Shown here one piece after another: positions 8,538 through 20,718 of a stretch of DNA of 64,000 nucleotides. Under the pieces are notes generated by a model. That model made no database searches. It was not told where the DNA came from and saw only the letters and a list, made by a program, of their open reading frames with translations. Origin of the DNA: Rhizobiaceae bacterium (GTDB taxonomy: Bacteria > Pseudomonadota > Alphaproteobacteria > Rhizobiales > Rhizobiaceae); contig JAEPOG010000006.1 of NCBI GenBank assembly GCA_017643025.1, forward strand, positions 62,001 to 126,000. The letters are read 5' to 3'. Within the stretch, counting starts at the first letter, position 1. Each line of letters opens with the position of its first letter. The translations under genes were made by a program, and so were the position numbers.

Positions 8538-10619
8538 ATGGCTAAGCTCAAGGTCGACGGAAAAGAGATCGAAGTACCCGACCACTACACGCTGCTTCAG
8601 GCGGCGGAGGACGCGGGCGCCGAGGTGCCGCGTTTCTGCTTCCACGAGCGGCTGTCGATTGCCGGCAATTGCCGCATGTGCCTTGTCGAGGTGAAGGGCG
8701 GCCCGCCCAAGCCTCAGGCGTCGTGCGCCATGGGGGTCAAGGATCTGCGCCCAGGACCAAACGGCGAACTGCCCGAAATGTTCACCAACACGCCGATGGT
8801 CAAGAAGGCCCGCGAAGGCGTGATGGAGTTCCTGCTCATCAACCATCCGCTCGACTGTCCGATCTGCGACCAGGGCGGCGAATGCGATTTGCAGGACCAA
8901 GCGATGGCGTTCGGCGTCGACGCCTCGCGCTACCAGGAAAACAAGCGCGCGGTCGAAGACAAATATATCGGCCCGCTGGTGAAGACGATCATGACGCGCT
9001 GCATCCACTGCACGCGCTGCGTCCGCTTCACCACAGAGGTTGCCGGCATTTCGGAACTCGGTCTGCTCGGCCGCGGCGAAGATGCCGAGATCACCACCTA
9101 TCTCGAAACCGCGATGACCTCGGAACTGCAGGGCAATGTCATCGACCTCTGCCCGGTCGGTGCGCTGACATCGCGCCCATACGCGTTCCAGGCCCGTCCG
9201 TGGGAGCTGTCGAAGACCGAATCCATCGACGTGATGGATGCCGTCGGTTCTGCGATCCGTGTCGATACGCGCGGCCGCGAGGTGATGCGTATCCTGCCGC
9301 GCGTCAACGAGGCGGTGAACGAGGAGTGGATTTCCGACAAGACCCGTTTCGTCTGGGACGGCCTGCGCACGCAGCGCCTCGACCGGCCCTATATCCGTCG
9401 CCGCGGCAAGCTGCAGCCAGCGACCTGGCCGGAAGCTTTCGCCGCCATCAAGGACGCTGTCGGCAAGACCTCGGGCGACAAGATCGGCGCCATCGCTGGC
9501 GATCTTGCGACCGTCGAGGAAATGTATGCGCTGAAGCAACTGATGGCGTCGCTGGGTTCGGCGAATGTCGACTGCCGCCAGGACGGCGCCGCGCTCGACC
9601 CCGCCAATGGCCGCGCCAGCTACATCTTCAATCCGACAATCGACGGCATCGAACAGGCCGACGCGCTGCTGATCATCGGCGCCAATCCGCGCTTCGAGGC
9701 CTCGGTGCTGAACGCCCGCATCCGCAAGCGCTGGCGCATGGGCGAATTCCCCATCGGCGTGATCGGCGACATGGGCGACCTGCGCTACGACTATGAGGCG
9801 CTAGGCGCCGGCACGGACACGCTGAGCGAACTCGCTTCCGGCAAGCTGAAATTCCTGTCGGTGCTGAAAAAAGCCAAGCGGCCGATGGTCATCGTGGGGC
9901 AGGGCGCGCTTGCCCGCTCCGACGGTTCGGCGGTGCTCGGCCTCGCCGCGAAGATCGCTGACGCGGTCGGCGCGGTGACAGGCGACTGGAACGGCTTCGG
10001 CGTGCTTCACACGGCAGCGGCGCGCGTCGGCGGCCTCGACCTCGGTTTCGTTCCCGGTTCCGGCGGCAAGGACGCTTCCGCCATGATGGGCGCGATGGAC
10101 GTGCTCTTCCTGCTCGGCGCCGACGAGTTCGACATGGGCCAGATCGGCAGCGCCTTCACAGTCTACATCGGTAGCCATGGCGACGCGGGCGCGCACCGCG
10201 CCGATGTCATCCTGCCCGGTGCCACCTATGCGGAGAAGTCCGGCACATACGTCAACACCGAGGGCAGGGTGCAGATGACCAACCGCGCCGGCTTTGCGCC
10301 GGGCGAGGGCAAGGAAGACTGGGCGATCCTGCGCGCGCTGTCCGACGTGCTCGGCCACAAGCTGCCCTTCGACTCGCTGCAGCAGCTGCGCGCCGCGCTT
10401 TATTCCGACCATCCTCATTTCGCGCGCATCGACCAGATCGAACCGGGCGACGCCGCCGCTGTCGGCAGGCTTGCCAAATTGGGCGGCCGCCTCACCAAGG
10501 CGCCCTTCGCTTCGCCGGTGAAGGATTTCTACCTGACCAATCCGATCGCCCGCGCTTCCGCGGTGATGGCCGAGTGCTCGGCGCTCGCCAAGGGCGGCTT
10601 CAAGCAGGCGGCGGAGTAG
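8538..10619 (+). CDS. nuoG: NADH-quinone oxidoreductase subunit G
   Basis: NuoG (693 aa; 75-kDa subunit) holds several clusters of the electron wire. The N-terminus is a 2Fe-2S ferredoxin domain with [18 protein letters not shown]. Next comes the His-ligated 4Fe-4S motif [19 protein letters not shown] and then [10 protein letters not shown]. The remainder is a molybdopterin-oxidoreductase-like fold that no longer binds a cofactor. Length is that of the alphaproteobacterial and mitochondrial type. It is followed by nuoH after 5 bases. Confidence 0.97.
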   Translation: MAKLKVDGKEIEVPDHYTLLQAAEDAGAEVPRFCFHERLSIAGNCRMCLVEVKGGPPKPQASCAMGVKDLRPGPNGELPEMFTNTPMVKKAREGVMEFLLINHPLDCPICDQGGECDLQDQAMAFGVDASRYQENKRAVEDKYIGPLVKTIMTRCIHCTRCVRFTTEVAGISELGLLGRGEDAEITTYLETAMTSELQGNVIDLCPVGALTSRPYAFQARPWELSKTESIDVMDAVGSAIRVDTRGREVMRILPRVNEAVNEEWISDKTRFVWDGLRTQRLDRPYIRRRGKLQPATWPEAFAAIKDAVGKTSGDKIGAIAGDLATVEEMYALKQLMASLGSANVDCRQDGAALDPANGRASYIFNPTIDGIEQADALLIIGANPRFEASVLNARIRKRWRMGEFPIGVIGDMGDLRYDYEALGAGTDTLSELASGKLKFLSVLKKAKRPMVIVGQGALARSDGSAVLGLAAKIADAVGAVTGDWNGFGVLHTAAARVGGLDLGFVPGSGGKDASAMMGAMDVLFLLGADEFDMGQIGSAFTVYIGSHGDAGAHRADVILPGATYAEKSGTYVNTEGRVQMTNRAGFAPGEGKEDWAILRALSDVLGHKLPFDSLQQLRAALYSDHPHFARIDQIEPGDAAAVGRLAKLGGRLTKAPFASPVKDFYLTNPIARASAVMAECSALAKGGFKQAAE

Positions 10620-10624
10620 GGCGC

Positions 10625-11668
10625 ATGGAAAACTTCTTCGACACCTATCTGCTGCCATTCCTGATCATGCTCGGCCAGTCCGTGCTGCTGATCGTCGTTC
10701 TGCTGATCGGAGTGGCCTACATCCTTTATGCCGACCGCAAGATCTGGGCGGCCGTGCAGCTTCGCCGCGGCCCGAATGTCGTCGGCCCGTGGGGTCTATT
10801 GCAGGCCTTCGCCGATCTGCTGAAATTCGTCTTCAAGGAGCCGGTCATTCCGTCGGGCGCCAACAAGGGCGTCTTCCTGCTGGCGCCGCTGGTGTCGGCG
10901 GTGCTGGCAATCGCAACATGGGCGGTGATCCCGGTCGACGAGGGCTGGGCGATCGCCAACATCAATGTCGGCATCCTGTTCATCTTCGCCATCGCCTCGC
11001 TCGAGGTCTACGGCGTCATCATGGGCGGCTGGGCGTCCAACTCGAAATACCCATTCCTTGGCGCACTGCGCTCTGCAGCACAGATGGTGTCCTACGAGGT
11101 CTCCATCGGCTTCGTCATCATCACCGTGCTGCTATGCGTCGGCTCGCTGAACCTCACCGATATCGTGCTGTCGCAGCGTGACGGCCTCGGCACGATGATG
11201 GGCCTGCCCAACTCGCTGCTCGACTGGCACTGGCTGGCGCTGTTCCCGATGTTCATCGTGTTCTTCATCTCGGCGCTCGCCGAGACGAACCGGCCGCCCT
11301 TCGATCTGGTCGAGGCCGAATCGGAACTCGTCGCCGGCCACATGATCGAGTACTCCTCGACGCCGTTCCTGCTGTTCTTCCTCGGCGAGTATGTCGCCAT
11401 CGTCTTGATGTGCGCGCTCACCACCATACTTTTCCTCGGAGGATGGCTGCCGCCCTTCGACTTCGCGCCCTTCACCTGGGTGCCGGGCGTGATCTGGTTC
11501 GTGCTCAAGCTGTGCGCCGTGTTCTTCATGTTCGCCATGGTGAAGGCGTTCGTGCCGCGCTACCGCTACGACCAGCTAATGCGCCTTGGTTGGAAGGTGT
11601 TCCTGCCGCTGTCGCTCGCGATGGTCGTCATCACCGCCGCCGTTCTCAAGTTCTCGGGGCTTGCATGA
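10625..11668 (+). CDS. nuoH: NADH-quinone oxidoreductase subunit H
   Basis: NuoH (347 aa, about eight membrane segments) connects the quinone chamber to the proton-pumping arm. The conserved first loop [20 protein letters not shown] and the acidic loop [20 protein letters not shown] are both intact. The start ATG 10625 follows the nuoG stop closely; the upstream in-frame extension is not NuoH-like. Confidence 0.97.
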   Translation: MENFFDTYLLPFLIMLGQSVLLIVVLLIGVAYILYADRKIWAAVQLRRGPNVVGPWGLLQAFADLLKFVFKEPVIPSGANKGVFLLAPLVSAVLAIATWAVIPVDEGWAIANINVGILFIFAIASLEVYGVIMGGWASNSKYPFLGALRSAAQMVSYEVSIGFVIITVLLCVGSLNLTDIVLSQRDGLGTMMGLPNSLLDWHWLALFPMFIVFFISALAETNRPPFDLVEAESELVAGHMIEYSSTPFLLFFLGEYVAIVLMCALTTILFLGGWLPPFDFAPFTWVPGVIWFVLKLCAVFFMFAMVKAFVPRYRYDQLMRLGWKVFLPLSLAMVVITAAVLKFSGLA

Positions 11669-11707
11669 CCTGTAGCCCCCAGCCAGTCTGACACGGGAGA
11701 CCGTTTG

Positions 11708-12199
11708 ATGTCCGCCCTCGCACAGGCAGCCAAGTCGCTCATCCTGAAGGAGTTTTTCGGCGCCTTCTGGCTCTCCATGCGCCAGTTCTTCGCGCCGAAA
11801 TACACGGTGAACTACCCCTTCGAGAAAGGACCTGTCAGCCCGCGCTTTCGTGGCGAACATGCGCTGCGCCGATATCCCAACGGCGAGGAGCGCTGCATCG
11901 CCTGCAAGCTCTGCGAGGCGATCTGCCCGGCACAGGCGATCACCATTGAGGCCGGGCCGCGCCGCAACGACGGCACGCGCCGCACGGTGCGCTACGACAT
12001 CGACATGGTGAAGTGCATCTATTGCGGCTTCTGCCAGGAGGCTTGCCCGGTCGACGCCATCGTCGAGGGGCCGAATTTTGAGTTCGCGACGGAAACGCGC
12101 GAGGAGCTCTACTACGACAAGGACCGGCTGCTCGCCAACGGCGACCGCTGGGAGAGGGAACTGGCGCGAAACATTGCGCTCGATGCGCCCTATCGCTGA
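11708..12199 (+). CDS. nuoI: NADH-quinone oxidoreductase subunit I
   Basis: NuoI (163 aa) is an 8Fe ferredoxin of the peripheral arm carrying clusters N6a and N6b. Both CxxCxxCxxxCP motifs are present: [12 protein letters not shown] and [15 protein letters not shown] 11708 is used rather than the TTG just before it, since CGGGAG lies about 10 bases upstream. An unusually long gap follows before nuoJ. Confidence 0.97.
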   Translation: MSALAQAAKSLILKEFFGAFWLSMRQFFAPKYTVNYPFEKGPVSPRFRGEHALRRYPNGEERCIACKLCEAICPAQAITIEAGPRRNDGTRRTVRYDIDMVKCIYCGFCQEACPVDAIVEGPNFEFATETREELYYDKDRLLANGDRWERELARNIALDAPYR

Positions 12200-12270
12200 G
12201 GCGGGGACGCGACGAATTGAAAGTGGACGGGCCAAAACCGCTCGTCTAAGAGACACGCGGCTTCAGGGAG

Positions 12271-12291
12271 CCGGAGAGGGGCGGCGCCTCT
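12271..12291 (+). other. stem-loop in the nuoI-nuoJ gap
   Basis: The 111-base space between nuoI and nuoJ is the longest inside the nuo run. Near its end GAGAGG and CCTCTC can pair across a GC-rich loop, ending about 20 bases before nuoJ. There is no T-run, so it is not an ordinary terminator; it could be an mRNA-processing or stability element. Confidence 0.35.
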
Positions 12292-12310
12292 CGCAAAGGA
12301 CGGGGTACCC

Positions 12311-12931
12311 ATGCTGACAGGACTGGAGGCGATCTTCTTTTATCTGTTCGCCTTTGTCGCGGTGGCGGCGGCCTTCATGGTCATCGCCGCGCGCAATCCC
12401 GTGCACTCCGTGCTCTATTTGATCCTCACCTTCTTCAACGCCGCGGCGCTGTTCCTGCTGACCGGGGCAGAGTTCCTGGCGATGATCCTGCTGGTCGTCT
12501 ATGTCGGCGCGGTCGCGGTGCTGTTCCTGTTCGTCGTCATGATGCTCGACGTCGACTTCGCCGAGCTGAAGTCAGGCGCGTTGCAATATGCGCCCATCGG
12601 GGCGCTGGTCGGCATCGTGCTCGCCGCAGAGCTGGTCATTGTGGTGGGCGGCTACGCCTTTACGCCCGAGGTCGGAGAGGCAATTGCGAGGCCGATTCCA
12701 CCGCTCGCGGAGCGGCACAACACGGCCGCTCTCGGAGACATTCTCTACACCGACTACATCTACTTCTTTCAGGTCGCGGGCATGATCCTGCTGGTCGCGA
12801 TGATCGGCGCCATCGTGCTCACGCTGCGCCACAAAGAAGGCGTCAAGCGCCAGTCGATACCGGCCCAGGTCGCGCGCACGCCGGCCACGGCGATCGAGAT
12901 CCGCAAGGTCGAATCGGACAAGGGGATCTGA
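12311..12931 (+). CDS. nuoJ: NADH-quinone oxidoreductase subunit J
   Basis: NuoJ (206 aa) is an antiporter-side membrane subunit with five hydrophobic segments. It shows [20 protein letters not shown] and the conserved third helix [21 protein letters not shown], the distorted helix of complex I. ATG 12311 follows the nuoI gap; nuoK starts 2 bases after the stop. Confidence 0.96.
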   Translation: MLTGLEAIFFYLFAFVAVAAAFMVIAARNPVHSVLYLILTFFNAAALFLLTGAEFLAMILLVVYVGAVAVLFLFVVMMLDVDFAELKSGALQYAPIGALVGIVLAAELVIVVGGYAFTPEVGEAIARPIPPLAERHNTAALGDILYTDYIYFFQVAGMILLVAMIGAIVLTLRHKEGVKRQSIPAQVARTPATAIEIRKVESDKGI

Positions 12932-12933
12932 CG

Positions 12934-13242
12934 ATGGAAGTTGGCATCGGACATTTCCTCACGCTCTCGGCTGTGCTCTTCACGCTGGGCGTTTTCGGCA
13001 TCTTTCTGAACAGAAAGAACGTCATCGTCATCCTGATGTCGATCGAGCTCATCCTGCTTGCGGTCAACATCAACTTCGTCGCCTTCTCGGCCGAGCTGGG
13101 CGATCTCGTCGGGCAGGTCTTCGCGCTGTTCGTGCTCACTGTCGCCGCGGCGGAAGCCGCAATCGGCCTCGCCATCCTGGTTGTCTTCTTCCGCAACCGC
13201 GGTTCGATCGCGACCGAAGACGTCAATCTGATGAAGGGCTGA
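12934..13242 (+). CDS. nuoK: NADH-quinone oxidoreductase subunit K
   Basis: NuoK (102 aa) has three transmembrane helices and the conserved buried glutamates of the proton channel in [18 protein letters not shown] and [16 protein letters not shown]. Length is exactly that of the family. Confidence 0.97.
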   Translation: MEVGIGHFLTLSAVLFTLGVFGIFLNRKNVIVILMSIELILLAVNINFVAFSAELGDLVGQVFALFVLTVAAAEAAIGLAILVVFFRNRGSIATEDVNLMKG

Positions 13243-13255
13243 GCGGGCGGACCTC

Positions 13256-15241
13256 ATGTATCAAGCCATCGTCTTTCTGCCGCTTGTCGGATTCCTGATT
13301 GCAGGACTGTTCGGCCGTTCCATCGGCGCCAAGGCCTCCGAGTACGTCACGACCGGCCTGCTGATCATCTCCGCGATCCTGTCCTGGGTGTCGTTCTTCA
13401 CCATCGCGATGGGCGACGGGGAAGCCTTCACCGTGCCCGTGCTGCGTTTCCTGGAATCGGGTGCGCTGCAGGCCGATTGGGCATTGCGCATCGACCCGCT
13501 GACGTCGGTCATGCTTGTGGTCGTGAACACGGTGTCGGCGCTGGTCCACATCTACTCGATCGGCTACATGCACCACGACCCGCACCGGCCGCGCTTTTTC
13601 GCCTATCTGTCGCTGTTCACCTTCGCCATGCTGATGCTGGTGACGGCGGACAATCTGATCCAGATGTTCTTCGGCTGGGAGGGCGTCGGCCTCGCCTCCT
13701 ATCTGCTGATCGGCTTCTGGTACAAGAAGCCTTCGGCCAACGCTGCGGCGATCAAGGCCTTCGTGGTCAACCGCGTCGGCGATTTCGGCTTCGCGCTCGG
13801 CATCTTCGGCGTCTTCGTGCTGTTCGGTTCGGTCAATCTCGACACGATCTTCGCCAATGCCGCGACTTTCCTGCCGGCGGAGGGCGCTGAGCATGGCGAT
13901 GTCGCCCTGAACTTCCTCGGTTACGCGCTCGACCCGCACACGGCATTGAACGTCGTCTGCCTGCTGCTCTTCATGGGCGCCATGGGCAAGTCGGCGCAGG
14001 TGCCGCTGCACACCTGGCTGCCCGACGCCATGGAAGGCCCGACGCCCGTTTCGGCGCTCATCCATGCCGCGACCATGGTGACGGCCGGCGTCTTTATGCT
14101 GGCGCGCCTGTCGCCGATCTTCGAACTGGCGCACACGACGCTGCTGATCGTCACATTCATCGGCGCACTGACCGCCTTCTTTGCCGCAACCGTCGGGCTG
14201 GTTCAGAACGACATCAAGCGCGTTATTGCCTACTCGACCTGCTCGCAGCTGGGTTACATGTTCGTGGCAATCGGGCTCGGCTTCTATTCCGCAGCGATCT
14301 TCCACCTCTTCACCCACGCCTTCTTCAAGGCGCTGCTCTTCCTCGGTTCCGGCTCGGTCATCCACGCCGTCTCCGACGAGCAGGACATGCGCAAGATGGG
14401 TGGGTTGAGGAAACACATTCCGACCACCTACTGGATGATGGTGATAGGCACGATCGCACTGACCGGCGTCGGCATCCCGGCGACCGTGATCGGCACAGCC
14501 GGCTTCTTCTCCAAGGATGCCATTATCGAGGGCGCCTTCGTCGGCCACAACGCCATGGCGGGTTTCGCCTTCGTCGCGCTCGTGGTCGCCGCGGTCTTCA
14601 CCAGCTTCTACTCGTGGCGGCTGATCTTCATGACCTTCCACGGCAAGCCGCGCGCCACCGCCGATGTCATGCACCATGTGCATGAATCACCGCCGGTCAT
14701 GCTGATCCCGCTGTTTATCCTTGCCGTTGGTGCGCTGGGCGCAGGCGTTGTCTTCCACGAATATTTCGTCGGACACGAATACGATCACTTCTGGAAGGGC
14801 TCGCTGTTCACGCTGCCCGACAACCACATCCTGCACGAGTTCCACGAGGTGCCGATGTGGGTGAAGCTGTCGCCGTTCATCGCGATGCTGGTGGGCTTCT
14901 TCACCGCGTGGCACTTCTACATCCGCTCGCCCGAAACGCCGAAGGCGCTCGCCGAACGTCATCGCGGGCTGTACCTCTTCCTGCTCAACAAGTGGTATTT
15001 CGACGAGCTTTACGACCTCATCTTCGTCAATCCGGCCAAGCGGCTCGGCCACTTCCTCTGGAAGAAGGGCGATGGCTGGCTGATCGACGGCTTCGGGCCT
15101 GACGGTGTGTCGGCGCGTGTCATCGACGTGACGCAACGGGTCGTGAAGCTGCAGAGCGGCTACCTCTACCACTACGCCTTCGCGATGCTGATCGGCGTCG
15201 CGGCGCTTGTTACCTGGATGATGCTCGGGGGCGCCGGCTGA
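13256..15241 (+). CDS. nuoL: NADH-quinone oxidoreductase subunit L
   Basis: NuoL (661 aa) is the most distal antiporter-like subunit. It shows the family's core [43 protein letters not shown] with the channel Lys/His, and a long C-terminal region that includes the lateral helix. ATG 13256 follows nuoK by 13 bases; its stop overlaps the nuoM ATG (TGATG). Confidence 0.97.
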   Translation: MYQAIVFLPLVGFLIAGLFGRSIGAKASEYVTTGLLIISAILSWVSFFTIAMGDGEAFTVPVLRFLESGALQADWALRIDPLTSVMLVVVNTVSALVHIYSIGYMHHDPHRPRFFAYLSLFTFAMLMLVTADNLIQMFFGWEGVGLASYLLIGFWYKKPSANAAAIKAFVVNRVGDFGFALGIFGVFVLFGSVNLDTIFANAATFLPAEGAEHGDVALNFLGYALDPHTALNVVCLLLFMGAMGKSAQVPLHTWLPDAMEGPTPVSALIHAATMVTAGVFMLARLSPIFELAHTTLLIVTFIGALTAFFAATVGLVQNDIKRVIAYSTCSQLGYMFVAIGLGFYSAAIFHLFTHAFFKALLFLGSGSVIHAVSDEQDMRKMGGLRKHIPTTYWMMVIGTIALTGVGIPATVIGTAGFFSKDAIIEGAFVGHNAMAGFAFVALVVAAVFTSFYSWRLIFMTFHGKPRATADVMHHVHESPPVMLIPLFILAVGALGAGVVFHEYFVGHEYDHFWKGSLFTLPDNHILHEFHEVPMWVKLSPFIAMLVGFFTAWHFYIRSPETPKALAERHRGLYLFLLNKWYFDELYDLIFVNPAKRLGHFLWKKGDGWLIDGFGPDGVSARVIDVTQRVVKLQSGYLYHYAFAMLIGVAALVTWMMLGGAG

Positions 15242-16740
15242 TGGCTGACTGGCCTATTCTTTCAACGGTCACGTTCCTGCCGCTCGTCGGCGCGTTGCTG
15301 ATCCTCTTGATCCGTGACGACGGCCGCGCCGCGCGCCGCAACATCCGCAACGTCGCGCTGCTGACAACCGTCTTTACCTTCGTGCTGTCTCTATTCGTCT
15401 GGATCGGCTTCGACAACGCCGATCCCGGCTTCCAGATGACCGAACGCTACGAGTGGCTGGAAAGCGGAATTTCCTACCACATGGGCGTCGACGGCATCTC
15501 GATGCTGTTCGTCATCCTGACGACCTTCCTGATGCCGCTCTGCATCCTCGCTTCGTGGGAATCGGTGGAGAAGCGCGTCAAGGAATACATGATCGCGTTC
15601 CTGATCCTCGAAACGCTGATGATCGGCGTCTTCTGCGCGCTGGATCTGGTCCTGTTCTACGTCTTCTTCGAGGCCGGCCTCATCCCGATGTTTCTGATCA
15701 TCGGCGTGTGGGGCGGCAAGCGGCGCATCTACGCCAGCTTCAAGTTCTTCCTCTACACGCTGCTCGGCTCCGTCCTGATGCTGCTCGCCGTCATGGCGAT
15801 GTACTGGAACGCCGGCACGATGGACATTCCGACGCTGCTCAACCACGACTTCCCGGCCGGTATGCAGCAATGGCTATGGCTCGCCTTCTTCGCTTCCTTC
15901 GCCGTGAAGATGCCGATGTGGCCCGTCCACACCTGGCTCCCTGACGCGCACGTCGAGGCGCCAACGGCGGGGTCGGTTATCCTGGCCGGCATCCTGTTGA
16001 AGATGGGCGGCTACGGCTTCCTGCGCTTCTCGCTGCCGATGTTCCCGGACGCGTCGCTGTTCTTCCAGCCCTTCGTCTTCACCCTGTCGATCGTCGCCAT
16101 TATCTACACCTCGCTGGTGGCGCTGATGCAGGAAGACATCAAGAAGCTAATCGCCTACTCGTCGGTCGCCCATATGGGCTACGTCACCATGGGCATCTTC
16201 GCGATGAACGTCGAAGGCATACAGGGCGGCATATTCCAGATGCTGTCGCATGGCCTTGTGTCGGGCGCGCTGTTCCTGTGCGTCGGCGTCGTCTACGACC
16301 GCATGCACACGCGCGAGATCGCCGCCTATGGCGGACTGGTCAACAACATGCCGAAATACGCCGTTGCGTTCATGATCTTCACCATGGCCAATGTCGGCCT
16401 GCCGGGCACCAGCGGTTTCGTCGGCGAGTTCCTGACGCTTCTGGCCGTGTTCAAGGTCAACACCTGGGTCGCGCTGTTCGCGACCACCGGTGTCGTCCTG
16501 TCGGCGGCATACGCGCTTTGGCTCTACCGCAAGGTGATATTCGGCGCGTTGACCAAAGACAGCCTGAAGAACCTGCTCGACCTCTCGCCGCGCGAGCGGG
16601 CCGTCATCTATCCGCTGATCGTGCTGGTGATCTTCTTCGGTGTCTATCCGGCTCCGCTGCTCGACGCGATGGACGCATCGGTGACCGCGCTGGTCGACAA
16701 GCTCACACTCACTCTCGATGTCGCCCAGGCGGCGCACTAG
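15241..16740 (+). CDS. nuoM: NADH-quinone oxidoreductase subunit M
   Basis: NuoM (499 aa) is the second antiporter-like proton channel. [20 protein letters not shown] is the family signature, and the essential Glu lies in [16 protein letters not shown]. The start overlaps the nuoL stop by one base, so translation is coupled. Confidence 0.97.
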   Translation: MADWPILSTVTFLPLVGALLILLIRDDGRAARRNIRNVALLTTVFTFVLSLFVWIGFDNADPGFQMTERYEWLESGISYHMGVDGISMLFVILTTFLMPLCILASWESVEKRVKEYMIAFLILETLMIGVFCALDLVLFYVFFEAGLIPMFLIIGVWGGKRRIYASFKFFLYTLLGSVLMLLAVMAMYWNAGTMDIPTLLNHDFPAGMQQWLWLAFFASFAVKMPMWPVHTWLPDAHVEAPTAGSVILAGILLKMGGYGFLRFSLPMFPDASLFFQPFVFTLSIVAIIYTSLVALMQEDIKKLIAYSSVAHMGYVTMGIFAMNVEGIQGGIFQMLSHGLVSGALFLCVGVVYDRMHTREIAAYGGLVNNMPKYAVAFMIFTMANVGLPGTSGFVGEFLTLLAVFKVNTWVALFATTGVVLSAAYALWLYRKVIFGALTKDSLKNLLDLSPRERAVIYPLIVLVIFFGVYPAPLLDAMDASVTALVDKLTLTLDVAQAAH

Positions 16741-16758
16741 GAAAGGCTCGGCAACATC

Positions 16759-18195
16759 ATGACGCTCGAACTTTCCAACAGCCTCACGCTCGCGACGCCC
16801 GAGCTCATCCTCGCCGTTGGCGCGATGGTGCTGCTGATGATCGGCGTTTATTCGGGCGAGCGCGCCAACAACACCGTAACCGGCCTGACCATCGCGCTTT
16901 TGGCCGCGATCGGCGCCTGGATGCTGTTCTTCCCGGCGGACGGCGAGGCGTTCGGCGGCACCTTCATCAACGATCCTTTCGCACGCTTCATGAAGATCGT
17001 GACTTTGATCGGCTCGGTTGTGACGCTGATCATGTCGGTCGGGTTCGCCCGCGAGGAGAAATTCGACCGGTTCGAGTACCCCATCCTCATCATGCTGGCG
17101 ACGCTGGGCATGATGCTGATGATCTCGGCCAACGACATGATCGCGCTTTATCTCGGGCTCGAGCTGCAGTCGCTCGCGCTCTACGTCGTTGCCGCGATCA
17201 ACCGGGATAATGTTCGTTCCACCGAGGCCGGGCTGAAATATTTCGTTCTCGGCGCGCTGTCCTCCGGCATGCTGCTCTACGGCATCTCGCTGGTCTATGG
17301 TTACACGGGCGCGACGGGCTTCGACACTATCGCCGCACAGCTTAACGGAAGCGAGCGCCAGCTTGGTCTCGTCTTCGGCCTGGTCTTCGTGCTTGCCGGC
17401 CTGGCCTTCAAGATTTCGGCTGTGCCGTTCCACATGTGGACGCCCGATGTCTACGAAGGCGCGCCGACCCCGGTGACCGCTTTCTTCGCTGCCGCGCCCA
17501 AGATGGCAGCGATGGCGCTGCTGGTGCGCGTCACCCTTGGTGCTTTCGAGCCGGTCGCCGCCGACTGGCAGCAGATCATCGTCTTCGTTGCCATCGCCTC
17601 CATGGCGCTCGGCGCTTTTGCCGCCATCGGGCAGACCAACATCAAGCGCCTGATGGCGTACTCCTCGATCGCCCATATGGGCTTCGCGCTGGTCGGCCTT
17701 GCCGCCAACTCGGAGGCGGGCGCCCGTGGCATCGTCATCTACATGCTCATCTACATGGTGATGACACTCGGCACCTTTGCCTGCATTCTCGCCATGCGCC
17801 GCAAGGAGGGCATGGTGGAGGATATCGACGACCTTGCGGGGCTTTCCAGCAGCAGCCCGATGATGGCGACGGTGCTGACGATCCTGATGTTCTCGCTCGC
17901 CGGCATTCCGCCGCTCGCTGGCTTCTGGGCCAAGTGGTACGTCTTCCTTGCCGCGATCGACTCGGGCCTCTACGCGCTCGCGGTTATCGGCGTGCTGGCC
18001 TCGGTCGTTGGCGCATTCTACTATCTGCGCATTATCAAGCTGATGTGGTTCGACGAGCCGGTCGGCGCTTTCGTGCCGATGGCCAGCGAATTGCGGCTTG
18101 TGCTTCTCGCGTCGGGCGCCTTTGTGCTGTTCTACGTGTTCTTCGGCGGCCCCATAGCACGCATGGCGGAAGCGGCCGCTTCCGTATACTTCTAG
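16759..18195 (+). CDS. nuoN: NADH-quinone oxidoreductase subunit N
   Basis: NuoN (478 aa) is the third antiporter-like subunit, adjoining NuoK. Recognisable blocks are [17 protein letters not shown] and [20 protein letters not shown]. It completes the 14-subunit set. birA follows after three bases, so co-transcription is likely. Confidence 0.97.
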   Translation: MTLELSNSLTLATPELILAVGAMVLLMIGVYSGERANNTVTGLTIALLAAIGAWMLFFPADGEAFGGTFINDPFARFMKIVTLIGSVVTLIMSVGFAREEKFDRFEYPILIMLATLGMMLMISANDMIALYLGLELQSLALYVVAAINRDNVRSTEAGLKYFVLGALSSGMLLYGISLVYGYTGATGFDTIAAQLNGSERQLGLVFGLVFVLAGLAFKISAVPFHMWTPDVYEGAPTPVTAFFAAAPKMAAMALLVRVTLGAFEPVAADWQQIIVFVAIASMALGAFAAIGQTNIKRLMAYSSIAHMGFALVGLAANSEAGARGIVIYMLIYMVMTLGTFACILAMRRKEGMVEDIDDLAGLSSSSPMMATVLTILMFSLAGIPPLAGFWAKWYVFLAAIDSGLYALAVIGVLASVVGAFYYLRIIKLMWFDEPVGAFVPMASELRLVLLASGAFVLFYVFFGGPIARMAEAAASVYF

Positions 18196-18198
18196 CCG

Positions 18199-19032
18199 AT
18201 GGACTTTAGACTCGCGCCAACGGCCGAGGCCGAAGGCTATCGCCTGGAAGCATTCGAGACAGTCGGTTCGACCAATGCGCTGGCGCTGGAACGTGCCGCT
18301 GCCGGCGATCCCGGCAGGCTCTGGCTTGTCTCCGACCGCCAGGAGAGCGGCAGGGGCCGACGTGGCCGCGCCTGGGCGACGCCGAAGGGCAATCTGGCCG
18401 CCACGCTTCTGCTGACTGACCTCGACGATCTTGCGGCCTCGGCGACGCTCGGTTTCGTCGCCGGCCTGGCGCTGGGCGATGCACTGAATGCCGTTGCTCC
18501 GGAGGCGGGTGTCGCCATCGGCATCGACGGGTCCGGCAGCGCCCAGGGCAAGACGCGATACGAGCTAAAATGGCCCAACGATGTGCTGGCGAGCGGCGCC
18601 AAGATGGCCGGCATTCTCCTGGAGTCGGTGCAACTGCCCGCGTCCCGCTACGGCCTCGCGATAGGCATCGGCGTGAACGTTGTCGGCCATCCCGACGACG
18701 TGCCGTATCCCGCCACTTCGCTCGCAGCGCTCGGTTCGGCCTGCACGGCAGCCGATCTTTTCCTCGCGCTCTCCGACGCCTGGATCGACAATATGCGCCG
18801 CTGGGACGGCGGACGCGGCCTGTCCGCGGTGCGTGGCCGCTGGCTCGAACGCGCTGCTGGCATCGGCTCCGACATTGTGGTGCGCCTGCCGGGCGAGGTC
18901 ATGCGCGGGACGTTCGAGTCGATCGACGACGAGTGCCGGCTCATCCTGCGCGATCGCAGCGGCGCCGTGCGCACGATCGCAGCCGGCGATGTTCATTTTG
19001 GCGTGGTGGCTTCCGCCGACGCAGCGGTGTAG
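18199..19032 (+). CDS. birA: biotin--[acetyl-CoA-carboxylase] ligase
   Basis: BirA (277 aa) activates biotin with ATP and attaches it to the carboxyl-carrier protein of acetyl-CoA carboxylase. The ATP/biotin loop GRGRRGRAW is at 51-59, and KWPNDVL with KMAGILLE supplies the catalytic Lys region. There is no N-terminal helix-turn-helix, so this is a ligase without the repressor function of the E. coli protein. It lies between nuoN and the RNase J gene, all closely spaced. Confidence 0.95.
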   Translation: MDFRLAPTAEAEGYRLEAFETVGSTNALALERAAAGDPGRLWLVSDRQESGRGRRGRAWATPKGNLAATLLLTDLDDLAASATLGFVAGLALGDALNAVAPEAGVAIGIDGSGSAQGKTRYELKWPNDVLASGAKMAGILLESVQLPASRYGLAIGIGVNVVGHPDDVPYPATSLAALGSACTAADLFLALSDAWIDNMRRWDGGRGLSAVRGRWLERAAGIGSDIVVRLPGEVMRGTFESIDDECRLILRDRSGAVRTIAAGDVHFGVVASADAAV

Positions 19033-19040
19033 GCAGGGGC

Positions 19041-20711
19041 ATGGCAGCCAAGAAACAACCCGAACTGGTCTTCTGCCCGCTGGGCGGTGTCGGCGAGATC
19101 GGCATGAACTTCGCGCTCTACGGGTTCGGACCTCCCGACAGTCGCGAATGGATCGTCGTTGACTGCGGTGTGACCTTCCCGGACGCGACCTTGCCGGGCG
19201 TGGACCTCGTCCTGCCCGACATCCGCTTCATCGAGGAACAGGCGGAGCGTCTGCGCGGCATCGTCATCACGCACGCGCATGAGGACCACTACGGCGCGCT
19301 CCTGGCCCTGTGGCCGAAGTTGAAGGCCGAGACATGGATGACGCCATTTACCGCCGGTCTGCTTGAGGCCAAGCGGCAGAGCGAGAAGGGGTCGCCGCAG
19401 ATTCCAGTTCGTATCTACAATGCCGGCGACACTTTCGAGATCGGCCCGTTCCGTTTCGAGGCCGTTGCGGTCACGCACTCCATCCCTGAACCTGTTTCGC
19501 TGGCGATCACCACGCCGCTCGGCACCTTCGTCCACACCGGCGACTGGAAGATCGACCCGGAGCCCGAGATTGGCCCGCTGACCGACGAGAACCGGTTCAG
19601 GGCGCTGGGCGACGCCGGCGTTCTGGCGCTGATGTGCGATTCCACAAACGCGGTGCGAGATGGAGAGTCACCGTCTGAGGAAGCCGTTGGCCGCAGCCTC
19701 AGGAAGCTGATCGAGGACGCGAAGGGACGCGTCGCCATTACCACCTTCTCGTCCAATGTCGGCCGGATACGGTCGATCGCCGAGGCAGCGCGCGACGCCG
19801 GCCGCAAGGTGCTTGTGCTCGGCCGCTCCATGAAGCGTGTGATCGATGTCGCCACCGAGCTAGGCTATCTCGACGGCCTGCCGGAATTCGTTTCGGAGGA
19901 GGACTTCGGCTACATCCCGCGCGAGGAAATGGTCATCATCTGTACCGGTAGCCAGGGCGAGCCGCGCGCCGCTCTCGCGAAGCTTGCACGCGAAGAGATG
20001 CGCGATCTGGCGCTGACGGCGGGCGACACCGTGATTTATTCCTCGCGTGTCATCCCGGGCAACGAGAAGGCGATCCTTGCCGTCAAGAACGGGCTGATCG
20101 AGATGGGCATCCGCGTCATCGAGGATCATGACGCGCTGGTGCACGTTTCCGGTCATCCGCGCCGCGGCGAACTGAAGCGCATGTATGAGTGGACACGGCC
20201 GAAAGTCGTCGTCCCTGTCCACGGCGAGGCGGCACACCTTGTTGCGCAGGGTTCGCTGGCCTCCATGTCGGGTGTGCCCAACGTCGCTCAGGTCCGCAAC
20301 GGCGACATGCTGCGTCTGGCGCCTGGCGACCCCGAGATCATCGACCAGGTTCCTTTCGGCCGCATCTACAAGGATGGCGAACTCATCGGCAGCGAAGAGG
20401 CGATGGGTGTGCGCGAGCGCCGCAAGCTGTCCTTCGCCGGTCATGTCGCGGTCAATGTCGTTCTCGACGATCGTTTCGAGCTTGCCGGTGAGCCCGATCT
20501 TGTCGCCATCGGTGTCGCGCGTACCGACGAGGCGGGCGTGGAGCTGGAGGAGATCATGCTCGACGCCGCTGAAGGCGCTGTCGACAGCATCCCGCGCGCC
20601 CGCCGCAAGGACCTCGACCTTGTGGCCGAGGCGGTCCGGCGTTCCGTGCGCAACGCCGCCAACGACGTCTGGGGCAAGAAGCCAGTCGTCACCGTGTTTG
20701 TGACACGCTGA
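19041..20711 (+). CDS. rnj: ribonuclease J
   Basis: This 556-aa metallo-beta-lactamase/beta-CASP nuclease matures and degrades RNA; rhizobia use RNase J in rRNA processing. The zinc motif H78-x-H80-x-D82-H83 (THAHEDH) is intact, followed by HTGDWKIDPEP and the beta-CASP signatures CDSTNA and CTGSQGE and the late HVSGHPRRGELKRM. ATG 19041, 8 bases after birA, is preceded by AGGGG. The frame is open far upstream inside birA, but that part is an out-of-frame shadow. Confidence 0.95.
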   Translation: MAAKKQPELVFCPLGGVGEIGMNFALYGFGPPDSREWIVVDCGVTFPDATLPGVDLVLPDIRFIEEQAERLRGIVITHAHEDHYGALLALWPKLKAETWMTPFTAGLLEAKRQSEKGSPQIPVRIYNAGDTFEIGPFRFEAVAVTHSIPEPVSLAITTPLGTFVHTGDWKIDPEPEIGPLTDENRFRALGDAGVLALMCDSTNAVRDGESPSEEAVGRSLRKLIEDAKGRVAITTFSSNVGRIRSIAEAARDAGRKVLVLGRSMKRVIDVATELGYLDGLPEFVSEEDFGYIPREEMVIICTGSQGEPRAALAKLAREEMRDLALTAGDTVIYSSRVIPGNEKAILAVKNGLIEMGIRVIEDHDALVHVSGHPRRGELKRMYEWTRPKVVVPVHGEAAHLVAQGSLASMSGVPNVAQVRNGDMLRLAPGDPEIIDQVPFGRIYKDGELIGSEEAMGVRERRKLSFAGHVAVNVVLDDRFELAGEPDLVAIGVARTDEAGVELEEIMLDAAEGAVDSIPRARRKDLDLVAEAVRRSVRNAANDVWGKKPVVTVFVTR

Positions 20712-20718
20712 GGAAGTC

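Noticed and set aside
13223..14683. A 486-codon minus-strand open frame across nuoL
   Set aside because: Shadow of nuoL; the composition is rich in Asp, Glu, His and Arg and shows no domain.
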